A stretch of DNA of 64,000 nucleotides from Ambrosia x helenae (taxonomy: Eukaryota; Streptophyta; Magnoliopsida; Asterales; Asteraceae), in assembly GCA_030844895.1 (NCBI GenBank), contig CM061223.1, forward strand, positions 6,000,676-6,064,675. Direction: 5' to 3'. Below the pieces are notes generated by a model. It did not search any database and was not told where the DNA came from. It saw nothing but the letters and a program-made list of their open reading frames with translations. A program made the position numbers and the translations under genes. Each line of letters opens with the position of its first letter. Position 1 is the first letter of the stretch. This document shows, one piece after another, positions 33,333 through 44,963 of this stretch.

Positions 33333-36300
33333 AAAATGATTTCATTGGAATCTTTTTCAATTCCTAAAAAAACTTTTTACTAGAAAATTTGGTGGTTTCC
33401 TATGACCTATCGCCAAATTTGTCAGAAATGCGTAGAAAACAACTTTTTACTAGAAAATTTAGTGACAACTTTATGACAAAGCTGATTTTGTTGAAAAATC
33501 GTAGAAGAAACTTTTTTCTTCACTATTAGAAAATTTTAGAAAATAAAAAAACGGAGTTGCTTGTGAGAGAAAACTTCGTCGGAAAATGGGAAGGTAGCGA
33601 TCTTTAGCGACAGTTTTCGACAAGACTATTTTCGTTGGAAAATCAATCCCATGAAAGTTCTTTGTCTTCGATACCAGAAAACCGGATAGTTATCGATGAT
33701 ATTTTTTTTTTTTTTTTTTTTTTTACAATAATTCGAAATTTTTATTCCCAGACAAAGAAAATTACATCAAGATAACGGGCAGACGGGCAACAAGCTGCGC
33801 CGCCACCCTTTTCTGAATAGCAAATCCTAATCTACTAAAAACGTAACCCTGCCCACTCGAAAACGAGACACTACTATGATAAAATTCATCAAAAATTCGT
33901 ATGCGTAGGAGACACTCTTTAGCGACAGATTTCCGACAAAACTGATTGTATATGTAGCTATTTCCCAAAACAAAAATTCCAAATTTTTGGCAGAAAATTT
34001 CTCCTTCTCTAGTAATTGTTTGTACACTGTAATTGCTAAATTGTTAATCTAGAACAGACATATAATTGCAACGGTGTTGTGTATACCATGGGACCACAGG
34101 TGGTAACACTACAACAAAAATGGGTTTTTAGTACACACAAAAGCATCCTAAAATGGTATTTTATAGGACCTTTTGTTTAATAGGACTAACGGTAAAAGCG
34201 TTTCATGTAAAGGGGTCATAATAAGTACAAAAACTTAAAAAGCGTCCTAATATCTCAAGTAAGATTATGAAACCAATTTTATGGTCGCATAATATGTCTA
34301 TGAACAACCCAAAAAACTCCTAATAAAAACATATTAGGACACTTTTACAATGTTTTAACATGTGGTTACATACTTTTAATCTTTTAATACGCATACAAGC
34401 GTCCTTAAAAATTAATTTTATAGGACCCTTATGATGTAACACTATAGATACTTTAGTACCTAAGAAAAGGGTCCTAATATCCCAAATAAGATTATGAAAC
34501 CAATTTTATGGTCGCATAATATGTTATAAACAAAGTTTCAAAGTCCTAACAAGTCATATGATACAACGCTTTTTTAAACAATCACACATACAATTTTACG
34601 ATATGGTTATAGACATCCAAATAATGGTTTTTATTATACAATAAAAAGGTCATCAACATATAAAATCCTAATAGTTATTGAGTATATTACATCAACTAAT
34701 GAAAGAAAAAAAAAAACCTATATTATATTTCAAATAAGCATATTCATAACAAAAACATTAAACAAATATAAGTTATAGCATTATACAACATAAAGTCTTA
34801 TAATATTTAACAAAGAAATTAAAAGCAAAGAAAGAAACAAGCAGCATAGAATCATAGAATCCTGAGTCATCATGCGTCCTCAATCCTCACAGACTACCTA
34901 CAAATAAACCATCCATGTATAAGCATTAAACATCATTGCTATATATAATTTTCAACATAATATGGCTGATGACCCAGTTAGTCAATTATGACATTTTCTA
35001 GAAATAAATGAAATTTGTACTATGTCCGGTATATCAAAATTGTTGCATAAATAAAACAGGATAAATATTTCCCAACCCATTTTTGACCCATATTAAGTTT
35101 GCTTTTTAATTATGTAAAGAATTTTAGGTTTCAAACCACAACTATTAAGCTACTGTTATACATAGTTCTACATATTGCAGGGTGTATTTGTAAAAGCATA
35201 AGAAATACAATTTTGACTTTTATGGTCAAACTAATTTCTCAAGGCAAAATCTAAATTTTAGCCCAAACTGTAAGGTACACTTGAGCCTTAAGGAGATGTC
35301 CCAATGTTATCATTTTTTTACTCTGAGAGAACAAAGTTCACACAATAACTATGAAGAATTTGATACTTACATTTTCAATTCATTATTTAGTATTCAAAAT
35401 ATGTATTATGATTAGCAATACTAAAAAAAACTCATAAAACAAGAAGGGTTAAATTTTTTGAACTCCCTTTTAGTGTGCCTTTTAGTGTTTGGTGCTTCTT
35501 ATTATTGAAAGAGTTCAGTTGACCTTTATGTACTTCTATGCACATAATCAAAAATCAATTTTACTACACCCGAATACCAATCACAGTTATCCGAGAATCA
35601 CTTTCAAAATACAATGACAACACCCATAAAATCATAAAACAAAGACAGATGCTCACAGTCAATTTTGGCATCTAGACGAAGAAACAAATCTCTATCCCAA
35701 TTTTTGTTGGCAGATCTTGAGTTCGGTAACTATGTATGAAAACAACTCATCTTAAGATCCATTGAAAATAACCCTATCCAACCACCATCGCCACTCTTCT
35801 CAATATTGGGACCTTAAACAAAAGCAAATTTCACATATTTAATAAAATCCTTAACAACTTCTATAATAAAAAAAAAAAAGACAATGAAATCTGACTTAGG
35901 TATTTTCTTTATCATCATCTGGGTAATGATCATCTTTTGAAACCATTCTGAACCGACCAAAGTAGTGTAACCATCAATGAACCCTGGAGACATCAAGAAA
36001 CCGAAAATATCAGCAAACCCACAAAGAAAAAAGTCAAATTGACCGTGAAGAACCGCCATTAGATCGTTATCGATAAACAAAAGGAATAGTAAACTGAAAT
36101 TTCACATAATAACATATCCATAAAAGGGAGGATACACTTAATATACCTTGAACATAACTAACCGAAGCAAGTATGTGTTGGTGTTGATCATGGAATATGA
36201 AAATCAACCCACTCATAAATACACGGGTAAAAAAACATGCCAGCCTTCTTCATTTAAAATATGAATTGTTTTTCCTAAATAGCCGTAGTAAACATAAAGC

Positions 36301-37469
36301 AGCTATTGATGGTTTGCAACTGTTGAAAATCGAGGTAAATAGAGTGAGTACCAGATTTTTATTAAAAATTATAATATTCCATGTGTAATTCTAAACGTAC
36401 TATGAGATAGGCGACATCCATACTGAATAGCCAAATGAATTTCACATTAATCGGGTTTTCACCTGAATAAATTGACTTAGAAGGTTGCACCAATTAAAAT
36501 AAACTTCGGGTGATTTTCAATACGTTTGATCATTCAACCAATTTATATATGGGTCAGAGTGCAATGAAAGAAAGAGAAGAATGAACCTCGGGTATAGGAA
36601 GACTATAATTGGAACCCAAAGTGTTAATTCTTCTATTGTCTGAACAAAACCAAGAAGAGGAGCTCCTGAAACAAAAACAAAAAACATTTAATTTGTAAAT
36701 TAGCCCCTACATTAAGTGGTGATGTGTATATATGATTTGACTTTGACCAATAAAAGCCCAGTGTACCAAATCTAAGAAATTCACGTAAACATACACCATG
36801 GTATTTAATAATTTGGGTAAAGATGCATGAAAATTTGCTTAAATCACATCCAATACTGAGCTTGTGTTCATAACAGAAAGGATAACGTTTGCATCAATAT
36901 ATTTTTCCGACTTTTCATCATGTTGAATATCTAAACATAAAATTGATGTAGCTTTCATTATAGATTAACATAAACTTGTTACTCAGTTAGTGGAGCAAAA
37001 GGTAGTGTCTTTTAAACATGTGCAGTATGCTCTGCCTGCCACATAAATTCAAGAGTCCTAATAAAGAGCTTCTAGGGATTGTGAAAGGGCGAAGCAAGTA
37101 TGTGAAAGGGCTTATCATCGCATCTTCCATCTTGTGAGTTTTGACATTTGCCAACTATTTTACTAATTATTATTTGAAAGAAATGAGTACGAAAATAAAC
37201 ACGATGAGGAACAATGAAACTAAATGTGAACCTGGTTGTTCATAACAGGAAGATCACATAACTTTGAATCCACTGAGTAAACATCTGGTCTTAGCGGAAA
37301 AGGAGATGAAAGTTAGCTGGTGATTTTAGGGTTTAGCGTGAATGAGATGAAATTAGAATTAGGGTTTCTTTGGACGGCGGAGGAGAAAAGGGGAGGAGAG
37401 TCTTCACCGTAGGTTTGAGATGAAAACAAAACAACTAAATCCCAATTAAATAACATATGAAATGTCAAA

Positions 37470-37919
37470 GGCATTATAGTCTAGCGGCATCTTAGTGATG
37501 AGATAAGACTTACACTCTGTTTTATAGTTTCATTAAAGGATGGAAGAGAAAGGATCTCCCTCCTCTTCCTTTCTCTCTGGTTCCTTCCAAATTGGAAAGA
37601 TTGAAAATCACCCTAAAAACCTCTTTATTATCCCTCTCATTCCCTCCATTTCCCTCCTACAAAAAACTCTGGAACACATTTTTTCCCCACTTCCTTCTCA
37701 ATCCTCTCTTCCATCCTTTAATGAAACTCTGGAACAGAGTGTTAGGGATCATAAGGTCCTGGGTTCGAATCTCATAAAGGGGGTTTTCTTATAATTATTA
37801 TGAGTTTCCTCCTGAATTGATGACTTGGTAGTGGAATATGATCGCGTGGTAACATTGGTGGCACGATAATACTCCAGTGTTCCGTGAGTGATTTCAATTT
37901 GTTGGCCGTTTAAAAAAAA
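37470..37919 (+). mobile_element. tRNA-derived SINE nested in the CACTA element
   Basis: A-box-like TAGTCTAGCGGCATCTTAG near 37477 and B-box GGTTCGAATCTC near 37763, split by a nested MITE. The 3' end is GTTGGCCGTTTAAAAAAAA. Flanking ATATGAAAT repeats (37455-37463, 37923-37931) suggest the target duplication. Confidence 0.65.
37513..37741. mobile_element. MITE nested between the SINE's A and B boxes
   Basis: Terminal inverted repeats of about 35 bp (left CACTCTGTTTTATAGTTTCA; right ends GGAACAGAGTG), flanked by TTA (37510-37512, 37742-37744). 229 bp, non-coding. The 3-bp duplication fits Harbinger or a mini-CACTA. Confidence 0.8.
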
Positions 37920-39141
37920 TAATATATGAAATCTTAAATTTAAATTAGAAGTCTATGAAGTCTTAAACACGTATTCTATCATGTAAGGGACTAAAAACTA
38001 GCATATTGCCCAGAATTCGGTATCGGTGTCGATCATCCCAAGCTCATCCCTACTAAAAACGTGTTAAGTTCATACAATTCGGTTTCGCTTCTGGTCTGGT
38101 CTGGTTCGAACCCATTGCTCACCCTTGCTCTCCGTTTTTTTAATCACTCTCTTCATTACTAATAATTTACTATCACTCAAAAATATATAAAAACCCGTCT
38201 TTTTCTACCTAATTAAGCTTTGATTACAATACTTCCTTGATCACATTTTAGTTAGACGAACCAATAAAAGGGTATCTTTACAATAAATCATTACAAATTA
38301 CAAATATTAGTAAATTAAAACCCCTAAACCATATCAGGTTCACAATGATTAAGCATCATATAAAAATTAAAGATATAAGACCAATATGTCAAGTGTCCTA
38401 TTAAGTTATGTTCAAATATGACTTCGACTAGAAAATGTCCTATAACATCAAACATTTATGACTTAACTACAAAGTAACATATTAAGTTATGTTATAATAG
38501 GACCCCCGGTGATCAAGTGTCCTATTACATTACCACATGATAGGACATCAACAACTAAATGTCTTATAAATTACTTTATAGGATCTACATTTTAAGTGTC
38601 TTATTAAGTTATATGATAATAGGACCTCAAAAAATCATCCATCCTATTAAATAGCTTTTTAGGACACCAGTTTAGTAGCATATATTATAAAAGGATCCCA
38701 AAAGTTCATTTGTCTTATTAAATAGTTTTTAGGACCCTATTTTACAAGCGTCCCACACAAAAGGTCCTTAAAAGCCTTTTTTGTTGTAGTGTAAGATCAA
38801 TGAAATAAGATTTAAGACATGGTTTCTGTGAGGGAAGATCAGGGTTCCATCTATAGATCTTCAACTCTTTTTTGAGAGATTTAATATTATCTTTTAGGTT
38901 TTGTTGTGATTCAAAGGCTGCTTGAGCATGGTCCTGACCCACTGGATGATCTTCAAGTATCCCGAACCTCTTGTGTTTTGGGCTCATTGAACCAAGACCA
39001 GCCACCACCTTCTTGTACCCTTCCGTTAACCACCTCTTGCTGCTGCTACTGAACCCCATAGCTTGCTTGACCTGTCTTACACGTTGCAGAGTAAAGAGTT
39101 ATAACTTGTAAGCTTTTGATTATTGCAAGTGAAGATGACGA

Positions 39142-39147
39142 TGCATG
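39142..39147 (-). promoter_or_regulatory. RY-type motif upstream of SDH2-3
   Basis: CATGCA on -, about 85 bp before the ATG. RY motifs bind B3 seed regulators (ABI3, FUS3) and are known in the Arabidopsis SDH2-3 promoter. Here this is a motif match only. Confidence 0.45.
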
Positions 39148-39212
39148 TAGAGGTTGGTGGTGATATTGGGGTGAGGTGGAGGCTAATGGTGACACATGGA
39201 GGCAAACGGTGA

Positions 39213-39218
39213 CACGTG
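39213..39218 (-). promoter_or_regulatory. G-box/ABRE upstream of SDH2-3
   Basis: Palindromic CACGTG about 155 bp before the ATG. ABRE-type sites with RY motifs drive seed expression of SDH2-3 in Arabidopsis. It overlaps the target duplication of the adjacent SINE. Confidence 0.5.
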
Positions 39219-39229
39219 GAACTTTATCT

Positions 39230-39530
39230 TCTTTTTTTTTAACGGTCAACAAACGATGTCCCAACTATTCGAGGTACCCATCAATTGGTTACAAAAGCAC
39301 CCCATACGCCCCCGGTTAAGACACGTCTTAGGTGCCCGCCCACAAGTAGTGTTGGGTAGCCAGAACCCACCAAGCCACCAGTTCCGGAAAAAACCTGACC
39401 CCAACACCCGTCTGAAGGCATGACAGTGGAGAATCAGTGAACCTGATGAAATCAAGAATCGAACTTGACGCCTCAAAGAGGCTAGGCTCTACCCATCATT
39501 TCACATGCCACTCCACCACAAGGGTAGGGG
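39230..39530 (-). mobile_element. SINE in SDH2-3 promoter
   Basis: On - it begins CCCTACCCTTGTGGTGGAGT (A-box TGGTGGAGTGGC). B-box AAGTTCGATTC follows and the end is TTGACCGTTAAAAAAAA. Target duplication CGTGGAA(A)CTTTATCT lies at 39215-39229 and 39531-39546. About 300 bp. It separates the proximal SDH2-3 promoter from everything upstream. Confidence 0.85.
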
Positions 39531-39653
39531 CGTGGAAACTTTATCTAATACAAATCATAAACACCTTCGATACACCCACATTTGAAACAAAAAAAATTAT
39601 AAACGCAAGGCCTTTCGTTTTCACTCGACTCGTCTAGTTCGTTTCCGCTCATG

Positions 39654-39779
39654 CTCGAAGTCGTTGCATCAAATGATTTATGGATTTGGCATGCGTAATT
39701 TTGTCCTCCCAGCTCAAACAACATTAATACCTACATCATTCACCGCTATTCGATATCAAGTTACAAGAAACCGCCCTGC
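39654..39779 (+). pseudogene. Harbinger-like transposase remnant, 5' part
   Basis: Translates to LEVVASNDLWIWHA, a stop, then PPSSNNIN, matching the plant PIF/Harbinger nuclease family (ALP1-like, 'plant transposon protein'), in which LWIWH and GSNND are conserved. It runs into the target site of the LARD at 39780 and continues at 47600. Confidence 0.7.
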
Positions 39780-41330
39780 TGTAACACCCCAACCGATGGC
39801 GGAATCATCGAGGTGCCACGTAGTGACGATTGTTCAAAAGCTCATGGTACTAAAATGTAAATATTATTGAATAATCAAAATTGTCTTACATGGAAATGGA
39901 AAATACATTGTCTAAATGAAATGTAAATATTGAAATAACTGAATTAAAATAAAGCACTAAATGTTCCATGCTAAAGCACTAGATCAAACTGCACCTGAAA
40001 CATGTACAAAATAGATTTGGTCAACATATGAAATGTTGGTGAGCATTCCTAGTTTTGATATATATAGTAGGTTAAAAAGTTATACAATTCAAGTGCAAGC
40101 TACAGTGCAATTATGTAAACCATGTATCAAACAAATGAGCGAAATCAACCCTGTGACTGTATAATGTACTGTATGAACTGTAGTGTACTCAACCAATAAA
40201 TGGATGATAACTTAACACTGGCCACGGATTCTCCGATGAAAAAGGGGGAGAATCAATCTAGGCGGGTTGTCAATCCAAATAGCGCTATCCAATGTTAAGG
40301 TCGGCTTGTACCATGTTAATGATTTCACTAAGTACAAATGTAATCCACATGTATTGTCTAAGCATAAAGCACGTTGTAAGCAATGCACATAGTACTAGAA
40401 TTGTATTGTAAAAATGTAATCTTGTATTTGAAATTGTAATAGTGTACATGTAACACCCCAAAAATGTATAAAAGCAAAAAGGGGTAGGAATACTCACTGT
40501 ATACGTAATAGCTTGTAATTGAACTGGACAACGAAATATGCGTTGGAAATATTCCAAAGAATCAACCTAAAGAATTTGATAATGTGTAAGGGAAATGACT
40601 CTAAGATATATGTATTTCTAGGGCTTCGAATTGGGGATAAATGTTTGTTTGATTATTATTAAAAAGTATTCGCCAATTGAGAGAAATTTAGCAAATAAAT
40701 AACCAAAAATCTTTTTATGAAATTTAAATTTAAGATGGTCACAAGAATGTGTTTTAAAGTGTAAAAATAATTTTTATAAAATTATTTTCTTTAAAATAGA
40801 TTATTAAATCTATTTATTACAAATTGTCAAAATCTTAACTTTAATATTTAAAAATATTAAAATCAAAGAATTAGAAGTTTAAAATTTATATTTCTGTTCC
40901 AAATAATCAGAAATAATTTCTATAAAATTTTGGTGCAAAAATAATGAAAATTGAATTTATTATGATTTAATTATGATTAAATCTAACAAAAATTGATTAA
41001 AAATATAAAATAAATGATTTTACTGAATTAAAAATTATTTCAGTAAAGTTTAATGTTATAAAAACTTAGGATAATTTTTGTGGAAATTAATAAGATCGTT
41101 TTGATATTTTTATAGAATTTTATAAATAAAATTGAATAAACTTGAATTATTTATTATATATATAAAATAAATATATTTTCAGAAATAAAAATCTGAATAA
41201 TTATATTTAGGGTATGAACATCATTATGTAAAATTTTGGGAATTTTTGAAGGCTTATAAGTATTTTAAATAATTAAAGTGAGTAATTATATAGTTTAAAC
41301 CTTTAAATTGAAAACTAAAAAAAAAGAATG

Positions 41331-41412
41331 CAAGGAGTGGGGTTCGAACCCTGGCCCAGGGCCGGTTCAAATCTCTTAGTCCAAGTGTGTAACCACTGAG
41401 CTACATCAGTGT
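41331..41412 (-). repeat. tRNA-like module in LARD LTR
   Basis: On -: TAGCTCAGTGGTTACACAC (A-box) then CAGGGTTCGAACCCC (B-box), followed by a T-run after about 20 bp. It resembles a tRNA gene in both promoter boxes but has no clean cloverleaf. The same module recurs in the other LTR near 46512-46593. Probably an old SINE or a Pol III promoter fossil. Confidence 0.6.
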
Positions 41413-41519
41413 TTTGTTATGTTTTTGCTTTCAACATAATTATATACCTTATCTGTTTAAAGTGTTCTTCCCCAATTTCATACCAATTCGTGCCCTAATT
41501 TCCAAATCATCATAATTGG

Positions 41520-41556
41520 TGATCATTAGCCCCTGAATCTTTGGGGCTAATGATCA
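41520..41556. repeat. Perfect 14-bp hairpin in LARD LTR
   Basis: TGATCATTAGCCCC and its exact complement are separated by 9 bases. It is conserved in the other LTR at 46702-46738. Confidence 0.9.
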
Positions 41557-42954
41557 CAGAGTGCCGAATGATAAAACCCACGAAAAAAAAGACTTACAAA
41601 GGACTCGTGTACGGGTATACGGCTCGACAAAGAAGACGTCAAAAGAAACGATTCAAATGGTTTCAATTATCACTTTGTAACAGAAATTGGAGGTGTAGGA
41701 GTGTTAATCGGCGAGTAGTGATGGTCTAGACACGTTCAATTTATAGTGAAAAGCTTAGACGAACGAATGGAAGGTTTTGACTCGGTATTGAATGTGACGC
41801 GCTAATTTGTTGATAATAGGAAAGGTTTGACTGAATTCATACGTGTAATTGATGCGAATTGGTCAAGCAAATCAATCCCATTCCATTTAAGAATCAATTA
41901 CGAGTCATAGGTGATGATTAGGCTGGTCAAAATGGAATTTATATTCCTTATTGATGCTGCTGCGCGCTGTCTGTTTACAAGGAAAGGAAGGGCCAGATCA
42001 AGGAGGTCTTAAATATAAATTATGTTGGGATGTAATCAACTAAAGGGTGTAGATCAGGTGGTAATTGTGTTGTGTGTGTTTGTGGGTTGATCCCGGTTCG
42101 ATCCTCGCAAGGAGCAACAGAATACTTTTTTTTTTTTTTAAACAGATACAAGGGGAGGGGGGTTTGGGCTGGAGCTGTTGGGCCTGCTGTCTGGTGGGCC
42201 GCACACTAGTGGGCTTCAGATTAAAAGAAAAAGGGTGGGTTTGGGGTTGGCTATGGTATATGGGCTAGCATGGTTGTGATTTTTTTTTTTTTTTGTATAC
42301 ATAAATATAGAATCTGAATTTTATTATATATAATTTATTTATTTATTATTATTATTATTACTATTAAAAAAAAATATTTATATATATATATATAATGAAA
42401 AAGTGACGGATGTCACAGCATCCCCTACTTTTAGAAACTTCGTCCCGAAGTTATCAGAAACATAGGGTTATGGATGCTTGGGTAAGAATTTAAAATAACA
42501 GTGGTTTGGAAAATTTGGGTTAAGGCACGACGTAAATTTATAGGTAACAAAGTAAACTGTTTCAAATGGTTTGGATGGTAGGTTTGATAGGTATGGGTTA
42601 AGGATTTGGATTAGGTTCGTCTATAGTAAGATACTAAACTTCAAGTCTTAGAAATCCTAAAATGAATGCACAAGTTGATTGATCATAGAAGACTAACTGA
42701 ACTACCAAGTAAACAGAGTTTGTTCCTGGTTCGACTCCCAGTCTCACTTTCAATGCATCATTAGTGTTTGTATACAGGGTGTACCGCAGCTAACCCACCA
42801 CACCTTTGATACCTCGAAAACGTACTGGATGCCTACCAAAAACTCTAATAGAATTTCACACTACCCTAATGTACCTGTAAATTCATGATTACGTTCCGGA
42901 CCGGAATCATCAATTTACCTTACATTAAAGTTTTATGTCCTTCTATGATCCCAC

Positions 42955-43138
42955 CGATTGTTGAGCAGGTTCGATAGCCTCCACCAGCCGTGGAGTAGGT
43001 TGTAGGGCCTCTCCCGACTGTTTGAAAGGCATAGTGACCCCTACCAATCGTTGAGTATGTTCGATAGCCTCCACCAGTCGTGGAGCAGGTTGTAGGGCCT
43101 CTCCCGACTGTTGAAAAAGGCATGATGACCTCTATTAA
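42955..43138. repeat. Tandem repeat (2 x about 92 bp) in LARD interior
   Basis: Two adjacent copies share TTCGATAGCCTCCACCAG and GTAGGGCCTCTCCCGACTGT with few differences. No coding meaning is seen. Confidence 0.8.
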
Positions 43139-44945
43139 GTGCAGCAATTATTATTCACATAGATTGCAAATTGATAGCATGTTTATGCAAGCAAGTTTGT
43201 AAGTACTACAACCATTAAGTGTAAGTGTTATCATGAATAATTAAATGTTTACGAGTATCATGAATAATTAGATGTTCAATGCGTAGTCAAATTAAGGAAA
43301 AATCTAGTTTCATGTAATAACCAATGATGCTTTCTAGAAAAGCTCTGTAGGATCAAGTAAATGTTTCAAATAAATGTAAGGTAGAGTCTTGCATGATTAA
43401 AAATAAACGTAATCAATATGATAAATTTCCATTATGTGTTAATACACAATAGTATGCAAGGAAGTTTCTAGATGTTGTATGCTAATGAGTGTGACAAAAT
43501 TGGGTACAAAATGAAAATAGAATCAAGAAAATGAAAACGCAAGTATCATGAATAATTAAATGTCCAGTGAATAGTCAAGTTAAGAGGAAATCAAGTTTCA
43601 CAAACAATGATGTTTTGGAAAAATCCTGTAGAATCAAGTATCAGGTTTTTAGTAGTTTGATTATCATGGGTAACTAGCTCATGTGTGAGACTGTGAAGGA
43701 TATGAATTTAGTTCTTGAGAAGATGATGAAAAATCTTGAAGCAGAATCAAGGTTGTGAGAGAATGTGAAGATAGTTGATAAAGAGTTTATTTTATAGTAA
43801 GGAGATTATGTAGCAGTGTAAGTTTTGAGGTTTGGATCAAAGGTTATAATCAAGTGTATAAGAAAACATGATTGTGGTGTATGCCAAATATTGTAAAAAT
43901 TTGAACAAGTTGAAAATGAGTGAGTGTTGATGTAAAATCTAGAGACTAGATATTATTCCAAAAAAAAATAAATATTTTCAAAATTTGGTTTTGTACATAA
44001 GGCAAAAGTTGTTAAATAGTACAAGCTAAGTAGGCTTTGTAATAGTTTAAAACATTATATCGAAAATCGTTTGTTACGTCAATAAATAATCAATTGAATT
44101 TAAGTTCGAGGAAAATATGTACTTTGTAAAGTTGCTAGGTAATACAACTAGTTTTAGAAATCTTTAGTTTGTGCTAAAGTATGAGGTTATAGTTTTTAAA
44201 ATAAATAACATGTGGAGAAAAGAAATAATATGATTTGGGTAGGGTGTTGGATATTAAAAAAGTGGCTAAGAGGGTAAGGTGAAGTGTGATTGTGAAATCC
44301 ATAGATGGTTATGAAAGTATGAACTTGTAAGCAATATATGAAAATCATGAAATACAAAATATTGTATATGAACCGAGAGAGTATTATTGAAAAAGCTTGC
44401 ATAAAATGCTTGGAATGCCCTTGTCTAGCTGTAAAGCCCAACAAGAACGTTGACTTTTCAAAGGAATTGAACCCAATGGTGATCAAAAGAAGACGTGCTT
44501 TAGCCTATAAGTGAACACTCACTCCAGGAATCCCCAGGTAAGCATAACAGGTCCGTAAATGGATTTATGCGCTATGCTTGCCTATGCCAGAAAACCCAGT
44601 GTACAGGCGTCCACCCTTCCAGATTGCACGTGTCCTTATCACACTCATTAAAGTTCAACAACTTCGAAGGAGTAACAATAAGAGTAGATATTATATCTAA
44701 GAGTGTCTTCATAAAAGGTATTGTTCCCGTTCCATGATGATGTAAACTTTCCACTCTCTGTAGGACTCCATCTCTATGCACCATGATGAAAGATAAGAAG
44801 AATAGGGAGAGAGAAGAAGGGAAAGATAGAAGGAGGAAAGTAGGGAGAAATGAGGAGTAGGGTAATTCAGGAAATATCATGCATGCAAGTTGTAGTTCGG
44901 TTATAGTCTAGGCCTTTTTATCTAATAACCTAGTTCCCTATAACC

Positions 44946-44963
44946 ATGGCTCTGATACCAATC
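44946..44963 (-). promoter_or_regulatory. LARD primer-binding site
   Basis: On -, TTGGTATCAGAGCCATGG directly follows the 5' LTR and complements the 3' end of initiator methionine tRNA. Confidence 0.85.

Larger units (their letters stand above)
32450..34086 (-). other. SDH2-3 intron 1 with nested repeats
   Basis: Donor GTATAC at 34086-34081 and acceptor AG at 32451-32450. Contents: a CACTACTAGAAAA-type CACTA end near 32499 and related fragments near 33370-33540; an LTR-like block at 32590-33332; and a poly-T run at 33703-33724 that marks the poly-A end of a retroposon on -. Confidence 0.65.
34107..38791. mobile_element. Non-autonomous CACTA transposon in SDH2-3 exon 1
   Basis: 4685 bp. Left end CACTACAACAAAAATGG, right end the complement TTTTTTGTTGTAGTG. 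The 3-bp target duplication is TAA (34104-34106, 38792-38794). Subterminal repeats around 'taggac' and 'gtcctatta' cluster at both ends (34140-34640 and 38400-38780), including a duplicated block with AAACCAATTTTATGGTCGCA at 34274 and 34497. No transposase was found. A short - frame at 35814-36080 (FDFFLCGFADIFGFLMSPGF) may be captured host coding sequence, but I cannot name it. The element interrupts the codons for IDL/TTCGPM. Confidence 0.9.
19325..39059 (-). pseudogene. SDH2-3: SDH2-3, succinate dehydrogenase Fe-S subunit, split by 3 transposons
   Basis: Mitochondrial complex II iron-sulphur subunit, which passes electrons from SDH1 to ubiquinone. Exon 1: 39059-38792 + 34103-34087. Exon 2: 32449-32358 + 31585-31465 + 20421-20396. 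Exon 3: 20312-20103. Exon 4: 19514-19325. Each exon piece break is a transposon with a target duplication. Without them the exons are 285, 239, 210 and 190 nt, phases agree, and the product is 307 aa (Arabidopsis SDH2-3 is about 309). Visible: a basic, Ser-rich N-terminus, KIYRWNPD, the 2Fe-2S ligands SCREGICGSC, KDLVVD/LTNFYQQYK, and the 4Fe-4S and 3Fe-4S cysteines in CILCACCSTSCPSYWW and CRTIKNCTATCPK. The match is closest to seed-type SDH2-3 (KAEDDSSLSYRR, DRKKLDGLYECIL). As assembled it cannot make a full-length protein. Confidence 0.93.
39780..42417 (-). repeat. 3' LTR of the LARD
   Basis: 2638 bp. Contains two tRNA-like modules on opposite strands (41331-41412 on -, 42042-42125 on +) and a perfect 14-bp hairpin at 41520-41556. 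Confidence 0.9.

Noticed and set aside
40285..40557. 90-aa - frame, repeated at 45469-45741
   Set aside because: Its duplication is due only to its position in the two LARD LTRs; no domain or codon signature was seen.
42955..43138. CRISPR-like repeat array
   Set aside because: There are only two units, no spacers and a eukaryotic retroelement context.
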